DNA of 62,983 bases from Bremia lactucae (taxonomy: Eukaryota > Oomycota > Peronosporomycetes > Peronosporales > Peronosporaceae). Position numbers and translations under genes: made by a program. Below, in pieces: positions 45,401 to 56,217 of the stretch; the first letter of the stretch is position 1; every line of letters starts with the position of its first letter. Below the pieces are notes generated by a model that was not told where the DNA came from, made no database searches, and saw only the letters and a list, made by a program, of their open reading frames with translations. The DNA lies in contig NC_090615.1 in the NCBI RefSeq assembly GCF_004359215.1, positions 5,951,323-6,014,305 on the forward strand. Reading direction: 5' to 3'.

Positions 45401-47018
45401 GGCCTAATTCTCTTAAATCAGACGATCCACTCTTTCTCACAAGGAAGAGATCTTCTAACGAGCTGGCAACAGCTCGTTTTGAAAAGACTGATGTGTCCTT
45501 TCGTTCACCAGTTGATCAGTCGTAATTGGCGCACAATTTATCAACTGGTCACGAGAAACATTCTCAACCGTCATCGCTAACTCGCGGCGACGGGATTGCT
45601 CGTGATCAATGTACTCACTCAAATAGTGAAGAATGTGATCCAAGCCACGATGTTGATTGGGGTTCATCAAACGAGGCGAACCAGGCCCCCTCTGATATCA
45701 ATTGACGGATTCGGGTGGTGAGAAGCGTTTTCTTGTTGAACGCTTCTCGAACCACCGTGGGGCAAAGGGGGTTCGAACGAGTTATCTCGTTCGTTGGCGA
45801 GGTTTATCCACCCTCGCATGAAAGTGGGTAATCTCGTTCCCAACTGATGTTGGACGTTCCTGGTCTCGTCTTGCAGTACGACGAGAGCCATCCTCCTCGG
45901 CAGAAGGTCCATCAGAGAACGAGCGCTTCCCGCGCTCGTAAAAGGATTGGAGGCTCTTAATCCCTTGTCGCAACTCGGAAGAGATGAGCATCCTTCAATG
46001 CGGATCTTTGAGGGACTATGCTTCCTTAGCGGTATAACCTGCACCCTTAAAACAGCATGAGTACGAGTCCCTCACGAGAGGCAAGGAAACCCTGCCTCTC
46101 TAGACAAATGGCGCGGCTTGTAGCGTGCACCGACTACGGTCCGTTTCTCGAACCGTTCATTGGAAGTGTCTAGCGTGTCAAGCCAGACCTTACGGCCTTA
46201 TTTTGAACATTCTGTACAAAGGCTGTCCAAGCTTGGAACAAAGACTTGATATCCTTTGCCCGTTTGCAAGTGTACCATTCGATGCCGGTAAAAGGCATCG
46301 ATGAAGAAAGCCATTTCATCCTCACCAGGCTTGTCAAGCCTGAATGAGTCGAATAATAGAATATGATATTAATCGTTGGTCATACCACACCAATGAATGA
46401 GGTTTCTCTTAGAGAGTAACCATGTCCTCTACCAGGAGTGAACCGCTACGTGTTGCGGTCCCTCTTCTGTTGGGTCATGTTAACGTTAACGTTAACTAGA
46501 CCCTAGGAGCGATCCCTAGGTTGACTCCCTTTCTGGTGATGCAAACTAGCATCACCAGCAGCACTTTTATCTTCGCGATCACGTAGTTCCTGGTGACGCA
46601 TCATATCGTCACCACAACGTCCTCGGAGTCATCTGATGATGAATCCCCACCTAAGAGGTCCGACGAGTTAAACAAACTCGTCATCATCTTTTTGGTTCTC
46701 ACGTTAGAACCCAAACGTTTAAAGGACTCGGCCCCGGGTGATCCGGCGGTCTTCTTAGTCGCCACCGAGTCGGGCAGTGCAGGTGACTTGGACCAGTCAC
46801 CTACAATTGGGGGAGCAGGCGACTTGTCCCCGTCATGTGCAATGTCATCAACAGATGATATCCCAGTCACCTCCAATGGGAGTAGGAGGTGACATATCCT
46901 TCGCAGCAGATGCATTAACGTCTACTCAAACATTTGCCTTACTGACAGCTTTACTGATACGTGCAGCTGTGAGCTTAGTGGTCTCGCGGCCCACGCGCAC
47001 AGACTTGTTTGTCGCCAT
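45330..47018 (-). pseudogene. Element C extra ORF, antisense to pol (longest copy)
   Basis: Starts ATG at 47018 (MATNKSVRVGRETTKL) 178 bp inside the 3' LTR. Then SPPTPIGGDW, ISSVDDIAHDGDKSPAPPIV with GDW (GDW-type repeats), RTKKMMTSLFNSSDLLGGDS (46600-46915), FFIDAFYRH and a WLDxLDxxxxRFEKR block (46330-46140), ELRQGIKSLQSFYERGKRSF (45980), DNSFEPPLPHGGSRSV (45790-45740), then DHILHYLSEYIDHEQSRRRE with LAMTVENVSRDQL (45640-45560) and a coiled-coil-like tail. Several frame changes; estimated intact length about 500 residues. No known domain recognised. The end overlaps integrase antisense. Confidence 0.6.
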
Positions 47019-47195
47019 CTTGATTCTTGTCAGAATCAAGAATGCAAATAAAACCGAAATTTTCATAAAATCATAATGCAAATAAAATCGGTATTTTGAT
47101 TGTAACCAATATGCTATTTACAGGAAAAGACTCAGTAATCTTTCCTGCCACCCTACATCAATCACTATGGGGACTGTTGATTAAAAGGAGGGTGT

Positions 47196-47430
47196 TGTAA
47201 GGGATGTCCCGTTACATAAGTATAATATCCTATATGAGGAATAATAATATTTTTTTATATTAGAGGAAATAAATAAGAAAGTGCAAAATTAGCATCTTTA
47301 TTTTGACTTAAATAATTCCAATTATACCAAATTTGGTATTTTTGATGCAAGAAAACATTAGCTCTGTTGATTGGTTAATTTAAGGCTAAATTACCACCGA
47401 CAATCGTTTCAAGACACGATTGTGCGGTGG
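47196..47430 (+). repeat. 3' LTR of element C, truncated
   Basis: It begins TGTAAGGGATGTCCCGTTAC at 47196 after the purine tract and follows the 5' LTR through AAATAAATAAGAAAGTGCAA and GATTGTGCGGTG, then switches at about 47430 to integrase sequence of element E. About half of the LTR is missing. Confidence 0.75.
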
Positions 47431-48635
47431 GTCAGATCCTCCTCGGAAGAAACCGCGTACTGATGGTACGGGCGGAGCCGACCAACGTAAATCGTAGGAT
47501 GCGTTCGCATCCTACGTGGTACTTCTACTGTGTACGCATTGCCTCCGCGATGCAGTACACGGAAAGGCCCAATGAACTTGGGTAGTAGTTTACTGCTACC
47601 AACATTAGTGACCACACTCTTAAGTAAGTTTACCGTAGAGAGTAGTACTAGGTCATTAGTTTTGAATAAAAGAACATTTGGTCTTCCTTTTTTGTCTGCG
47701 TTCCGTTTCTGCCGGTCCACAGCGTTAGCAATGGAATTTTGCACGAAACGAATTACTGATTCTAGAGCCAGCAGAATTCCTGTGATAACTCATTTGTTTC
47801 CTCTTTTTCAGTCGCTTTGTGCGAGCTGCCATGAGATCTATCTCATGTTCGATGTCGATTGCTCCAACATCGACGTCATTCGCGTCATTAGTAACTTCGA
47901 CGCGTGATGAGCATAAGCCAGAAATGGCTTAGCTTCTGCAAGTCCACCCTCTCTCCCTTTAAATAGAAGATCCCTCTAATTGAATGGGTATGCGTATATG
48001 GCATAAGCCATTCACGAAGAGCGGTGTATGCATTGTAGACGCATACACCGAATTGTTGAAGACAAATTCGACCATCGGTAAAAAATTGCTCCAATTCGGA
48101 TACGATTGTCGAAGTATCTCTTTGAGGACGCCCTTAACGAAGAGCGAAAATAAAGATAGATATGACACAAATTGGGCCCGGTTTCCGTCTATCCATCTGT
48201 CTCTGGATGATCAGAAGTTGACACCCGTGTTCCTAGAGATCGAAACACGGATTGCAAATACTGCGCCGTGAACAGTGGATCTCTGTCGAAGTCCAGTTCG
48301 CGGGGTAAACTGTGGAGTTTGAATACCGTGTCGATAAAGACACGGGCACAGCCTGGAGCCCGGATCGACCCTGGAACCGCAACAAGATTTACTATCTTGC
48401 TAAATATGTCTACAAAAACAAGGATTCCACCGTTTTTGTGATCGTCTTTGGTAAATCCGAAGACGAAGTCCATAGATATGGACTGCCAACATTCTGCCGG
48501 AAGTGGTAGAGGTTGAAGAGGTGCGCGGGATGGAAGGCTAGGTTTCACCCATTGACATACCTCGCAAGAACGAATGTACTTGCGCACGAACTGATACTGT
48601 GGGGCTAGTAAAAGTCGCGACTTACTGTGAAAAAA
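47409..48635 (-). pseudogene. Element E: integrase
   Basis: RKYIRSCEVCQWVKPSLPSR (zinc domain), SISMDFVFGFTKDDHKNGGI, VDIFSKIVNLVAVPGSIRA and DFDRDPLFTAQYLQSVF (core, 48587-48240), WSNFLPMVEFVFNNSVYAST (about 48080) and the C-terminal frame 47744-47409 with LPKFIGPFRVLHRGGNAYTV and RMRTHPTIYVGRLRPYHQYA. First catalytic Asp (MDF) and second (DRD) are kept; frameshifts lie between the three parts. This is the best preserved integrase of the family in the window. Confidence 0.8.
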
Positions 48636-49870
48636 GTTTTTTTATTCGACGCCCCACAGCCCACTAGGGCTCTAAGTGACAAATGATAGGTCACTTTTAC
48701 TTCAAGGTGATGAGGTGTCCCTCATCACCAGGTGCAGAGACACATAATTATTGTGTGTCTGGAGCAACTTTCGTCAAGAGGTTTTCAAATCCTGTTGAGG
48801 TTGATGGATCAGTAGGGCGTTGCACCCCTACTGACCCCGACCGTTTTTTGGCGGTCCGCCTCGCTGTTACGATTTCACAACAACGTTGGACCCGCGACCG
48901 TTGCCCGTTTGGGCATTTGGTCCATAATTACGTTCAGTACCTCTCGATTGTGGGCGTTGGGCACTACACTCATGAGCGTAGTGTCCTAACTTTTGACAGC
49001 GACTGCATTTCTGCAATCGCTTGTTGTTCGAGAAGTGAGGCTTCTCGCTTTCGACATAAGAGAGGTCTATAGGTTCTGGACCTCCCAATTCGTGTAGTCT
49101 TGGAGGACGATACGATGACGAACTAGCTTAAGCCTGTCTCAAGCTAAAGTCCTCCTGTTCCGCTACGGATATTGCTTCTTCAAGAGTGTCCAATTTCAAG
49201 CGGAACAGGTGGGTCTTTACGGGACCATTTGTAAGACCTTGCATGAACACCGTAATCACCGTGTGTTCATGAACTGGGTTGTATGTGGTATAACTCGGCA
49301 AGAGTCGTATGTGCTGCATAAGCGTGAGCATCACGCTTGCCTTGCTTGAGTTTCAGAAGCTCTGAACGAGCTCTGAACTCAGCCCTTGGTGGTTCAAACG
49401 TCTGTTTGAGCCGGGCTTTAAAAGCCTCTAGCGACCCAAAGACGTATGGGTCGCGCAACTTAAAGCCTAGTGCCCAAGTTTTGGCACGACCTGCCAAATT
49501 TGACTGAGCAAATGCGACTTGCATTTGCTCGTCGACGATGTGACGATCCCATGTGGCATCGTCCAACTCGACAGACCATCTTAAGAGGAAGTCTTCTCCG
49601 ACTCCCTATACATAGAGATGTCAATCTTTAAGGTTTTGGGACAACGGGTGTGCGTCATCCCAGGTACAGGGGTCTGTACCTGCTGTAACCTCACCGTTCT
49701 GCCTGTTGAGAGCCTTGCTGATCAATTAAGGCTACCTTCACCTTCTCCTTCGCCTCGTCAAGTTCATGTTGTATGAATTTGGCGATGGCTGAACGGAGGG
49801 CATCTCTGTCCAAACTGGACAGCACAGCCAAGATGGCATCATTCCCTACGGTCGAACTCATTCGTTCGAC
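48636..49870 (-). pseudogene. Element E: Gag and start of protease
   Basis: Frames 49566-49267 (HIVDEQMQVAFAQSNLAGRA, KTWALGFKLRDPYVFGSLEA, FKARLKQTFEPPRAEFRARS), 49334-49128 (LDTLEEAISVAEQEDFSLRQ) and 49088-48867 (MDLSYVESE-type IDLSYVESEKPH, CSRCQKLGHYAHEC) make a nearly whole Gag with an intact CCHC knuckle. Frameshifts separate them. It ends in LVGCGASN, where the catalytic Asp of the protease has become Gly. Confidence 0.8.
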
Positions 49871-50002
49871 CGCACTCCTTTCTATTTCACTTAGAAAGAG
49901 TAGCTATCACGCGAAACGTGATGCGTATTTCCATTATCATCTAACATGTCCATGTAAGATGATGGAACTGTGGTCTGTGGACGGACCACAAAGGGCTACA
50001 GG

Positions 50003-50377
50003 TGTAACGGGGCACTACCGACTTGTACTGCTTCAGTACAAGTCCACTTCACGTAAACTAGTATGTGCAGAGGAAGACTCTCTTTTTAACACTTACTTTT
50101 AGAGAATTAAAATAAAACTGAATATAATTAAGTTCTTCTGTTTCTATCTAGAAAAATACTAACTTAATCATAAACTAATACAAAACATGTAATAAAGTCG
50201 TTTCTGTGCTTACGGACCGCGGAGAAAGTAGATATAATGGCTTATATCTCCCAATGGACAAGCTTTTAGACTATTTTTATGCAACGTAATATTCTCCAAA
50301 TATTATCTACCTTTTAGATAATATATTAATTAACAACCTTTTAGTGTTAACTTCATGCATCGATACACCCCGTTACA
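50003..50377 (-). repeat. 5' LTR of element E (family 1)
   Basis: 375 bp, TGTAACGGGGCACTACCGAC to ATACACCCCGTTACA. It aligns with 1474-1909, which is about 60 bp longer; this copy lacks the CACTGCCTCAGTGCGAGTGG block after CAAGTCCACTT. Confidence 0.8.
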
Positions 50378-50629
50378 AGTAGATAATTGAAGGGTGTGGC
50401 TGTACCGTTACTCACTTAATTTAAGGAGGGAACCGGTATCGCCACAGGCACCATTTGGTATTGTCACAACCCTTCCCCTGCTTTTTGAAAGTAATTTAAA
50501 ACTACAAATTTATGACAACAAGAGTCATTTTACTACATCGCAAAATCAACAGTTCTTTCTTTCCATCTTCTATTTCTTGAAGGCGTATTTAGATCCCCCT
50601 TTTTTGGCCTTTTGGTGCAAATTCTATTA

Positions 50630-50965
50630 TTGGTTGATAGAAGTGTAAATCAACTCCGCCAATCGTTATTTTTACAAGACACAATCTGGCGTCGCGTAAG
50701 GAGGCGCCATACATAGTTTGTTATTAATATAATAAAGTCAGTGGTAGGAAGAAGATTGTTTCGTAGGAAGTTAATTTATCAATACAGCTTTACTTTTTCC
50801 CTATTCTAAAGCCTTCGAATATACCTTTAGTCATAGCTAGTTAAACCTTCCTCTGCACGTTGTGTACGTGAAGTAGTCGAGACGGTATAAAGATTTCGAA
50901 AAGTCATCAGCACCCCACCTTCACTGTAATCAGTGTAGTAGTGCTTCCTGTACTAGCGAATTGCA
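50630..50965 (+). repeat. Family-2 LTR fragment
   Basis: It holds AAATCAACTCCGCCAATCG, GCGTAAGGAGGCGCCATACA, ACGTTGTGTACGTGAAGTAG and CACCTTCACTGTAATCAGTG, in plus orientation like element C. Both ends are missing. 50378-50630 before it and 50966-51269 after it show nothing recognisable. Confidence 0.6.
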
Positions 50966-51269
50966 ATTTCTTACCGTTATCGTTAAGTCGGTATTTACAT
51001 ACGGCGGGTATTTTAATAGGTTTTAATCGGTTACTTTAATTTTATAAGTATCTTAAATCATTTTTTACTTTTTTTATTTTATGTTGGATGATTAGGTATA
51101 ATTGTAAACAGGGGCTCCATTATAATAGTTCGTATAATTAAAAATGCTCAATTTCCATTACAAAGCTTAAAATTTTAACGACACGATTTTTTTAGAATTA
51201 TTAACTGGCAATGCATTTCAAAAAGTCAAAAAGAAAAAAACAGGAAAAGAGAAGCCCAGTCTCGCAATT

Positions 51270-52371
51270 CTACGCATCTCGTATCTCCTGATACATGGCA
51301 TGCTCACCATTAGGTTTCGTCTCACGGGCGCGTTTGGTCTGTGCCACAATGTAATCCATAAAGAAGCCAAAACCCACTTGAATCGGAACCACAAGCGGCA
51401 ACAACACTGTCTCCAGCATTGTATTATACCTTGGAGCCACACCATTTGCCAACACGCGCAAGATGAAAACCATTGGGTCATTCGTGATACTAAAAAGCCC
51501 GTCGCTCACGCCATTAATTAGCGACTGCGCCACTTTGTCGGGATGCACCAATTCACTCACGCCTTCAATGGTTTTGGTCTCGGAAGGTTTTGTGCGGTTT
51601 TCTTCCACGTAGCCAGGAGTGTCAATGTTGCCCGGGTAAAAGATACTCACACGAATGCCATAGAGCTTCAGCTCGTTCCGTAGCGACTCGGCCAGTCCCC
51701 GTAGCGCATACTTTGTCGCCGCGTATTGGGCATAGCCAATCCATGAGATCAGACCGAGACCGGAGCTTATGAGCACAATCTGTCCACCTTCGCCTCCTTC
51801 TTCCGAGCGCTGGGCCATCGCCGGCAGTGCTGCTTTAATCGCGTGGAGCGTTCCAAAGTAATTAACGTCCATGATCTTCTTGTGCAGACTAATGTCTTGC
51901 TCTAGAAAGTAACCAGGGGCTGCGAATCCCGCAGAGCAGATCACGTGGTCCGTTGCACGGCCGTGGAACTGGTTGGCAGCATCCACAGCTTTCTGAACGC
52001 TCGGGAAATCCGTGACATCGCACGAATGAATGAAGACGCCAGCGTCGGGATTCTTACGGACGCCTTCAATCTCTTTCTTGGACGTTTCCAGTTTATTCAA
52101 ACCGCGTGCGATAATGGAGACCTTGGCACCTTGTTTCGCGTACTTTTTCGCTAGTGCTAGACCTAGACCAGAGCTACCACCAGTAATGAACACGTGCTTG
52201 CCATCGACTTTAAAGCCAGGAGCCAAGAGTTTGGTCACCACTAGCGACTGCAATAGAAGGTTTAATGGACTATGGATATTGATAAAGGGGGTTCGAGATA
52301 ATACGTACGGCGATGCAGATGCCGACGAGAACGCTGGTGATGATGATGGTGATCCACCAGATGGAGTCCAT
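51270..52371 (-). CDS. 3-ketodihydrosphingosine reductase, copy A (2 exons, 346 aa)
   Basis: Exon 1 52371-52309 (MDSIWWITIIITSVLVGICI and A) is joined over a 61-bp GT-AG intron to exon 2 52247-51270. A short-chain dehydrogenase: TGGSSGLG nucleotide-binding motif at 43-50, Ser182/183, and YAATK with catalytic Tyr196 and Lys200. The words CSAGFAAPGYFLE and YPGNIDTPGYVEENRTKPSE are typical of KDSR, the ER enzyme that reduces 3-ketodihydrosphingosine to dihydrosphingosine with NADPH, second step of sphingolipid synthesis. The N-terminal helix is the membrane anchor; a hydrophobic C-terminal stretch (LLPLVVPIQVGFGFFMDYIV) is also usual. It faces away from copy B. Intact. Confidence 0.9.
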
Positions 52372-52379
52372 TCTTTTTA

Positions 52380-53253
52380 AGGGATCAAAATTATTTATAT
52401 ATTTGGCTGGGTAGGATGCCCCCACTTGCAACTGCCTCTTTTTCAGGGCCAGAAATAACCATCTCTTAGTTTAGACATTTTTAATGACCTATTATTGGTC
52501 GCAGCATTGGGCACACTTTATTTTTTTAGCTGTTTTAATCTGCCAATCATCAGTTGCCAACGCGCTTCTTCAAAATTTCTAAAATACTCAATTCTAATTA
52601 GGTATTTATCTTCTTCCAGTATTATTTTTAAAATGAAGCGTAAATTGCCAAGTTTCACAAGTCAATTCATACATTTTCGTGAAGCAAATGCTTGAAATTA
52701 TTTATTAAACGACATTTCGCCCGCACTCTGCTTCAGCACATACCTCTAAGTTGATGCCTTAATGACGCGAATGTATAAATAATGTAAGAGTCTCGATAGA
52801 GCCCTTAAGCTGTAAACAATTTTTAGCATTGGAATACCAAAGAATTACCTGAATCTGCCTTTCCATTCTCCCCCATCTGGGTTCCAGATCATGATCTGAG
52901 ACAAAATTTTGGCGATGGTCGACTACGCGCCAGCTTTCTACAGAGCAAGAGCTTGTTTAAATAAGAACGATCTTTCATCACGCAAACTTCTACGACAATA
53001 CATGCAAGAAGTCTGCTCCAAGAGAAACTTTAATTTCCCAGGATTTTTTATTGTACACTTTAGACTGAAAGCGTGGCTTTAATCGTTAACTTTTGTAAGA
53101 CGTCGTCTATTTTATATTAAAAATAACACTGAAGGCCGAAAATGTCCTTAGGGCATGTTACAGCAGATTGCAAAAACGGGAAAATGGGATGACGAAAATT
53201 TTAAATGCTAATCATTAGAATCGTATCGGATTCTTAAATCTACCCTTTCAAGA
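52380..53253. other. Divergent spacer between the KDSR copies
   Basis: 880 bp AT-rich sequence that must hold both promoters. The near-identity of the two genes does not extend into it. No regulatory motif could be assigned. Confidence 0.4.
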
Positions 53254-54322
53254 ATGGCAGATCTGTGGGTGTCCGTGCTCAGTGCCAGCGTTCTCCTCGG
53301 CATCTGTACCGCCGTACGTATAATCTCGAAGCCCCTTTATCAATATTCATGGTCCATTTAACCTTCTATTGCAGTCGCTTGTGGTGACCAAACTCTTGGC
53401 TCCTGGCTTCAAAGTCGATGGCAAGCACGTGTTCATTACTGGTGGTAGCTCTGGTCTAGGTCTAGCACTAGCGAAAAAGTACGCGAAACAAGGTGCCAAG
53501 GTCTCCATTATCGCACGCAGTTTAAATAAACTGGAAACGTCCAAGAAAGAGATCGAAGACGTCCGTAAGAATCCCGACGCTGGCGTCTTCATTCATTCGT
53601 GCGATGTCACGGATTTCCCGAGCGTTCAGAAAGCTGTGGATGCTGCCAACCAGTTCCACGGCCGTGCAACGGACCACGTGATCTGCTCTGCGGGATTCGC
53701 AGCCCCTGGTTACTTTCTAGAGCAGGACATTAGTCTCCACAAGAAGATCATGGACGTTAATTACTTTGGAACGCTCCACGCGATCAAAGCAGCACTGCCG
53801 GCGATGGCCCAGCGCTCGGAAGAAGGAGGCGAAGGTGGACAGATTGTGCTCATAAGCTCCGGTCTCGGTCTGATCTCATGGATTGGCTATGCCCAATACG
53901 CGGCGACAAAGTATGCGCTACGGGGACTGGCCGAGTCGCTACGGAACGAGCTGAAGCTCTATGGCATTCGTGTGAGTATCTTTTACCCGGGCAACATTGA
54001 CACTCCTGGCTACGTGGAAGAAAACCGCACAAAACCTTCCGAGACCAAAACCATTGAAGGCGTGAGTGAATTGGTGCATCCCGACAAAGTGGCGCAGTCG
54101 CTAATTAATGGCGTGAGCGACGGGCTCTTTAGTATCACGAATGACCCAATGGTTTTCATCTTGCGCGTGTTGGCAAATGGTGTGGCTCCACGGTATAATA
54201 CAATGCTGGAGACAGTGTTGTTGCCGCTTGTGGTTCCGATTCAAGTGGGTTTTGGCTTCTTTATGGATTACATTGTAACACAGAATAAACGTGCCCATAA
54301 GACGAAACCTAAAAGCCAGTGA
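53254..54322 (+). CDS. 3-ketodihydrosphingosine reductase, copy B (2 exons, 335 aa)
   Basis: Exon 1 53254-53313 (MADLWVSVLSASVLLGICTA) plus exon 2 53375-54322, over a 61-bp GT-AG intron. Exon 2 is almost identical to copy A: over about 300 residues I see only G to S and G to D changes near ARSLNKLETSKKEIEDV. The last 30 residues differ (TQNKRAHKTKPKSQ ends it, ten residues shorter) and exon 1 is very different. All catalytic residues (TGGSSGLG, YAATK) are kept. Function as for copy A: sphingoid-base synthesis in the ER. Intact. Confidence 0.9.
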
Positions 54323-54788
54323 CACCTTTGTCTTGAAAGCAGTGCCTGAAGCTCGATTCGTTTGTCGTCGGCTAATTTTGTACATTTTCATGATTTTTTG
54401 GTGAAGTTTCGGCTAATTCTTGTTATAAACTTCATTGATAAAATCGTTCATCTCACCGATAGCCTCAAATCTAACGGGCCATGTTCTATTTCACTGAATT
54501 TGAAGAGATAAACTTATTTTTGCAATCGACAATGATGTGCTTTCGACGAGATATAGTTAATTAATGTATCCACTTATTAATAGTGGCAATAATGGAGCTC
54601 GCCTGTCGGCAGCAACCTTTTAATTCTGCACCAGAGCTTCGACCATCCTCTTGAAGCGGATCATAGATTACGTTCATGGACGACCAGTCTTTTCGCAAAA
54701 ATCCAATTCTTAAAATGTTTAGCTATGCGCTAATTTTTTTTGCTACAAATCTTGCCCGCAAAAGATTCGCCCGCAGACTGGGAAGGCT

Positions 54789-54884
54789 GGGTTGCATAAT
54801 TACACATTGATGTTTTAATCATTAATGCTGGGTTTAATAATCAAACATTAAAGTTTCAATCATCAATGTTTAATTTTGCAACCC
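54789..54884. repeat. 96-bp palindromic MITE-like repeat, copy 1
   Basis: GGGTTGCATAATTA and TAATTTTGCAACCC form its ends; the inverted arms are about 24 bp (inner word CATTGATG/CATCAATG). AT-rich centre with further internal symmetry. Copies 2 and 3 have the same length. Confidence 0.75.
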
Positions 54885-55609
54885 ACCGCTCGGGAGCCAA
54901 AAAAGGGGAAAGTTGAATTATAAGAAATATTATTGGAATCTAGCCCGCAATCGAATGTCGGTATCCTGGCGACAATCTAAAAAGAGCCAGCAGCTGAGAG
55001 TCGACTAATCAGGAATGTAGTCATTATCTAGAAGTGCCCAACTTCTGGAATGTGCGCTCACTCGTACATCTTATATGTCAAGGTGATATACATAAAACTC
55101 GGAAAAAATCTCGAAAAGAGTTGAGTAAATTTGAAACGAGTATGGAAACTACTTAACCTAACAATCGCTTTAAGATATGTTGGATTATTAAAATGGCATC
55201 CAACCAATTTAGCAGATTTCCTGTGGAAGTTTCTGCCAATTCTTGTTATAAATTTTATTAAGGGAATCCTTAATCTCACCAATAGCCTCAAATCTAACGG
55301 CCATGTTCTATTTCACTGAATTTTAAGAGATAAATTTATTTTTGCAATCGACAATGATGAGCTTTTGACGAGGTATAGTTAATTGATGTATCCACTTATA
55401 TATAGTGGCAATAATGGAGCTCGCCTGTCGGCAGCAACCTTTGATTTCTGCACCAGAGCTTCGACCATCCTCTTGAAGCGGATCATAGACTACGTTCATG
55501 GACGACCAGTCTTTTCGCAAAAATCCAATTCTTAATCTGTTTAGCTATGCGCTAATTTTTTTTGCTACAAATCTTGCCCGCAAAAGATTCGCCTCAGACT
55601 GGGAAGGCT

Positions 55610-55705
55610 GGGTTGCATAATTAAACATTGATGTTTTAATCATCAATGCTGGGTTTAATAATCAAACATTAAAGTTTCAATCATCAATGTTTAATTTTGC
55701 AACCC
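55610..55705. repeat. 96-bp palindromic MITE-like repeat, copy 2
   Basis: Same as copy 1 with arms GGGTTGCATAATTAAACATT and AATGTTTAATTTTGCAACCC, which are reverse complements but for one base. Same flanks as copy 1, as expected from the tandem duplication. Confidence 0.75.
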
Positions 55706-56121
55706 ACCGCTCGGGAGCCAAAAAAGGGGAAAGTTGAATTATAAGAAATATTATTGGAATCTAGCCCGCAATCGAATGTCGGTATCCTGGCGACAATCTA
55801 AAAAGAGCCAGCAGCTGAGAGTCGACAAATCAGGAATGTAGTCATTATCTAGAAGTGCCCAACTTCTGGAATGTGCGCTCACTCCTACATCTTAGATGTC
55901 AAGGTGATATACATAAAACTCGGAAAAATCTCGAAAAGAGTTGAGTAAATTTGAAACGAGTATGGAAACTACTTAACCTAACAACCAGTTTAGCAGATTT
56001 CCTGTGGAAGTTTCTGCCAATTCTTGTTATAAATTTTATTAAGGAAATCCTTAATCTCACCAATAGACTGAATTTTAAGAGATAAATTTATTTTTGCAAT
56101 CGACAATGATGAGCTTTTGAC

Positions 56122-56217
56122 GGGTTGCATAATCAAATATTGATGTTTTAATCATCAATGCTGGGTTCCATAATCAAACATTAAAGTTTCAATCATCAAT
56201 GTTTAATTCTGCAACCC
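56122..56217. repeat. 96-bp palindromic MITE-like repeat, copy 3
   Basis: Arms GGGTTGCATAATCAAATATT and AATGTTTAATTCTGCAACCC. The left flank (CTTTTGAC) differs from that of copies 1 and 2 (GGAAGGCT): the deletion that shortened unit 3 ends exactly at the repeat border. Confidence 0.75.

Larger units (their letters stand above)
38974..47430 (+). mobile_element. Gypsy element C, near complete but rearranged
   Basis: Order on the plus strand: 5' LTR 38974-39489, PBS TGGTAGCTCTTTGTAGTCC (39492-39510), Gag, protease, RT (internally scrambled), RNase H, integrase, then an extra ORF on the minus strand, a purine tract (AAAAGGAGGGTG, 47183-47194) and a 3' LTR from 47196 cut off near 47430 by element E. 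At 8.4 kb it is the longest copy and the template for naming parts in the others. All reading frames are broken. Confidence 0.8.
47409..50377 (-). mobile_element. Gypsy element E, 5' LTR to integrase, RT deleted
   Basis: Minus strand: 5' LTR 50377-50003, PBS-like TGTAGCCCTTTGTGGTCC, Gag (about 49870-48870), protease start, then directly integrase (48635-47409). Protease word LVGCGASN joins KKTFFTVSRDFY of the integrase zinc domain at about 48640, so the rest of protease, RT and RNase H were deleted in one event. The 3' end is lost where it meets the LTR of element C. Confidence 0.75.

Noticed and set aside
46593..46892. Plus-strand ORF opposite the extra ORF of element C as the real coding strand
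   Set aside because: Its translation is not kept in copies B and G beyond short words, while the minus-strand frame (in B and G the plus strand) keeps the order and spacing of several blocks. Not fully excluded without codon-level tests.
52248..52253. TTG start for KDSR copy A (and the same at 53369 for copy B)
   Set aside because: The sequence before it, CTTCTATTGCAG, is an intron acceptor. A short upstream exon with ATG and a GTACGT donor restores the N-terminal membrane anchor in both genes.
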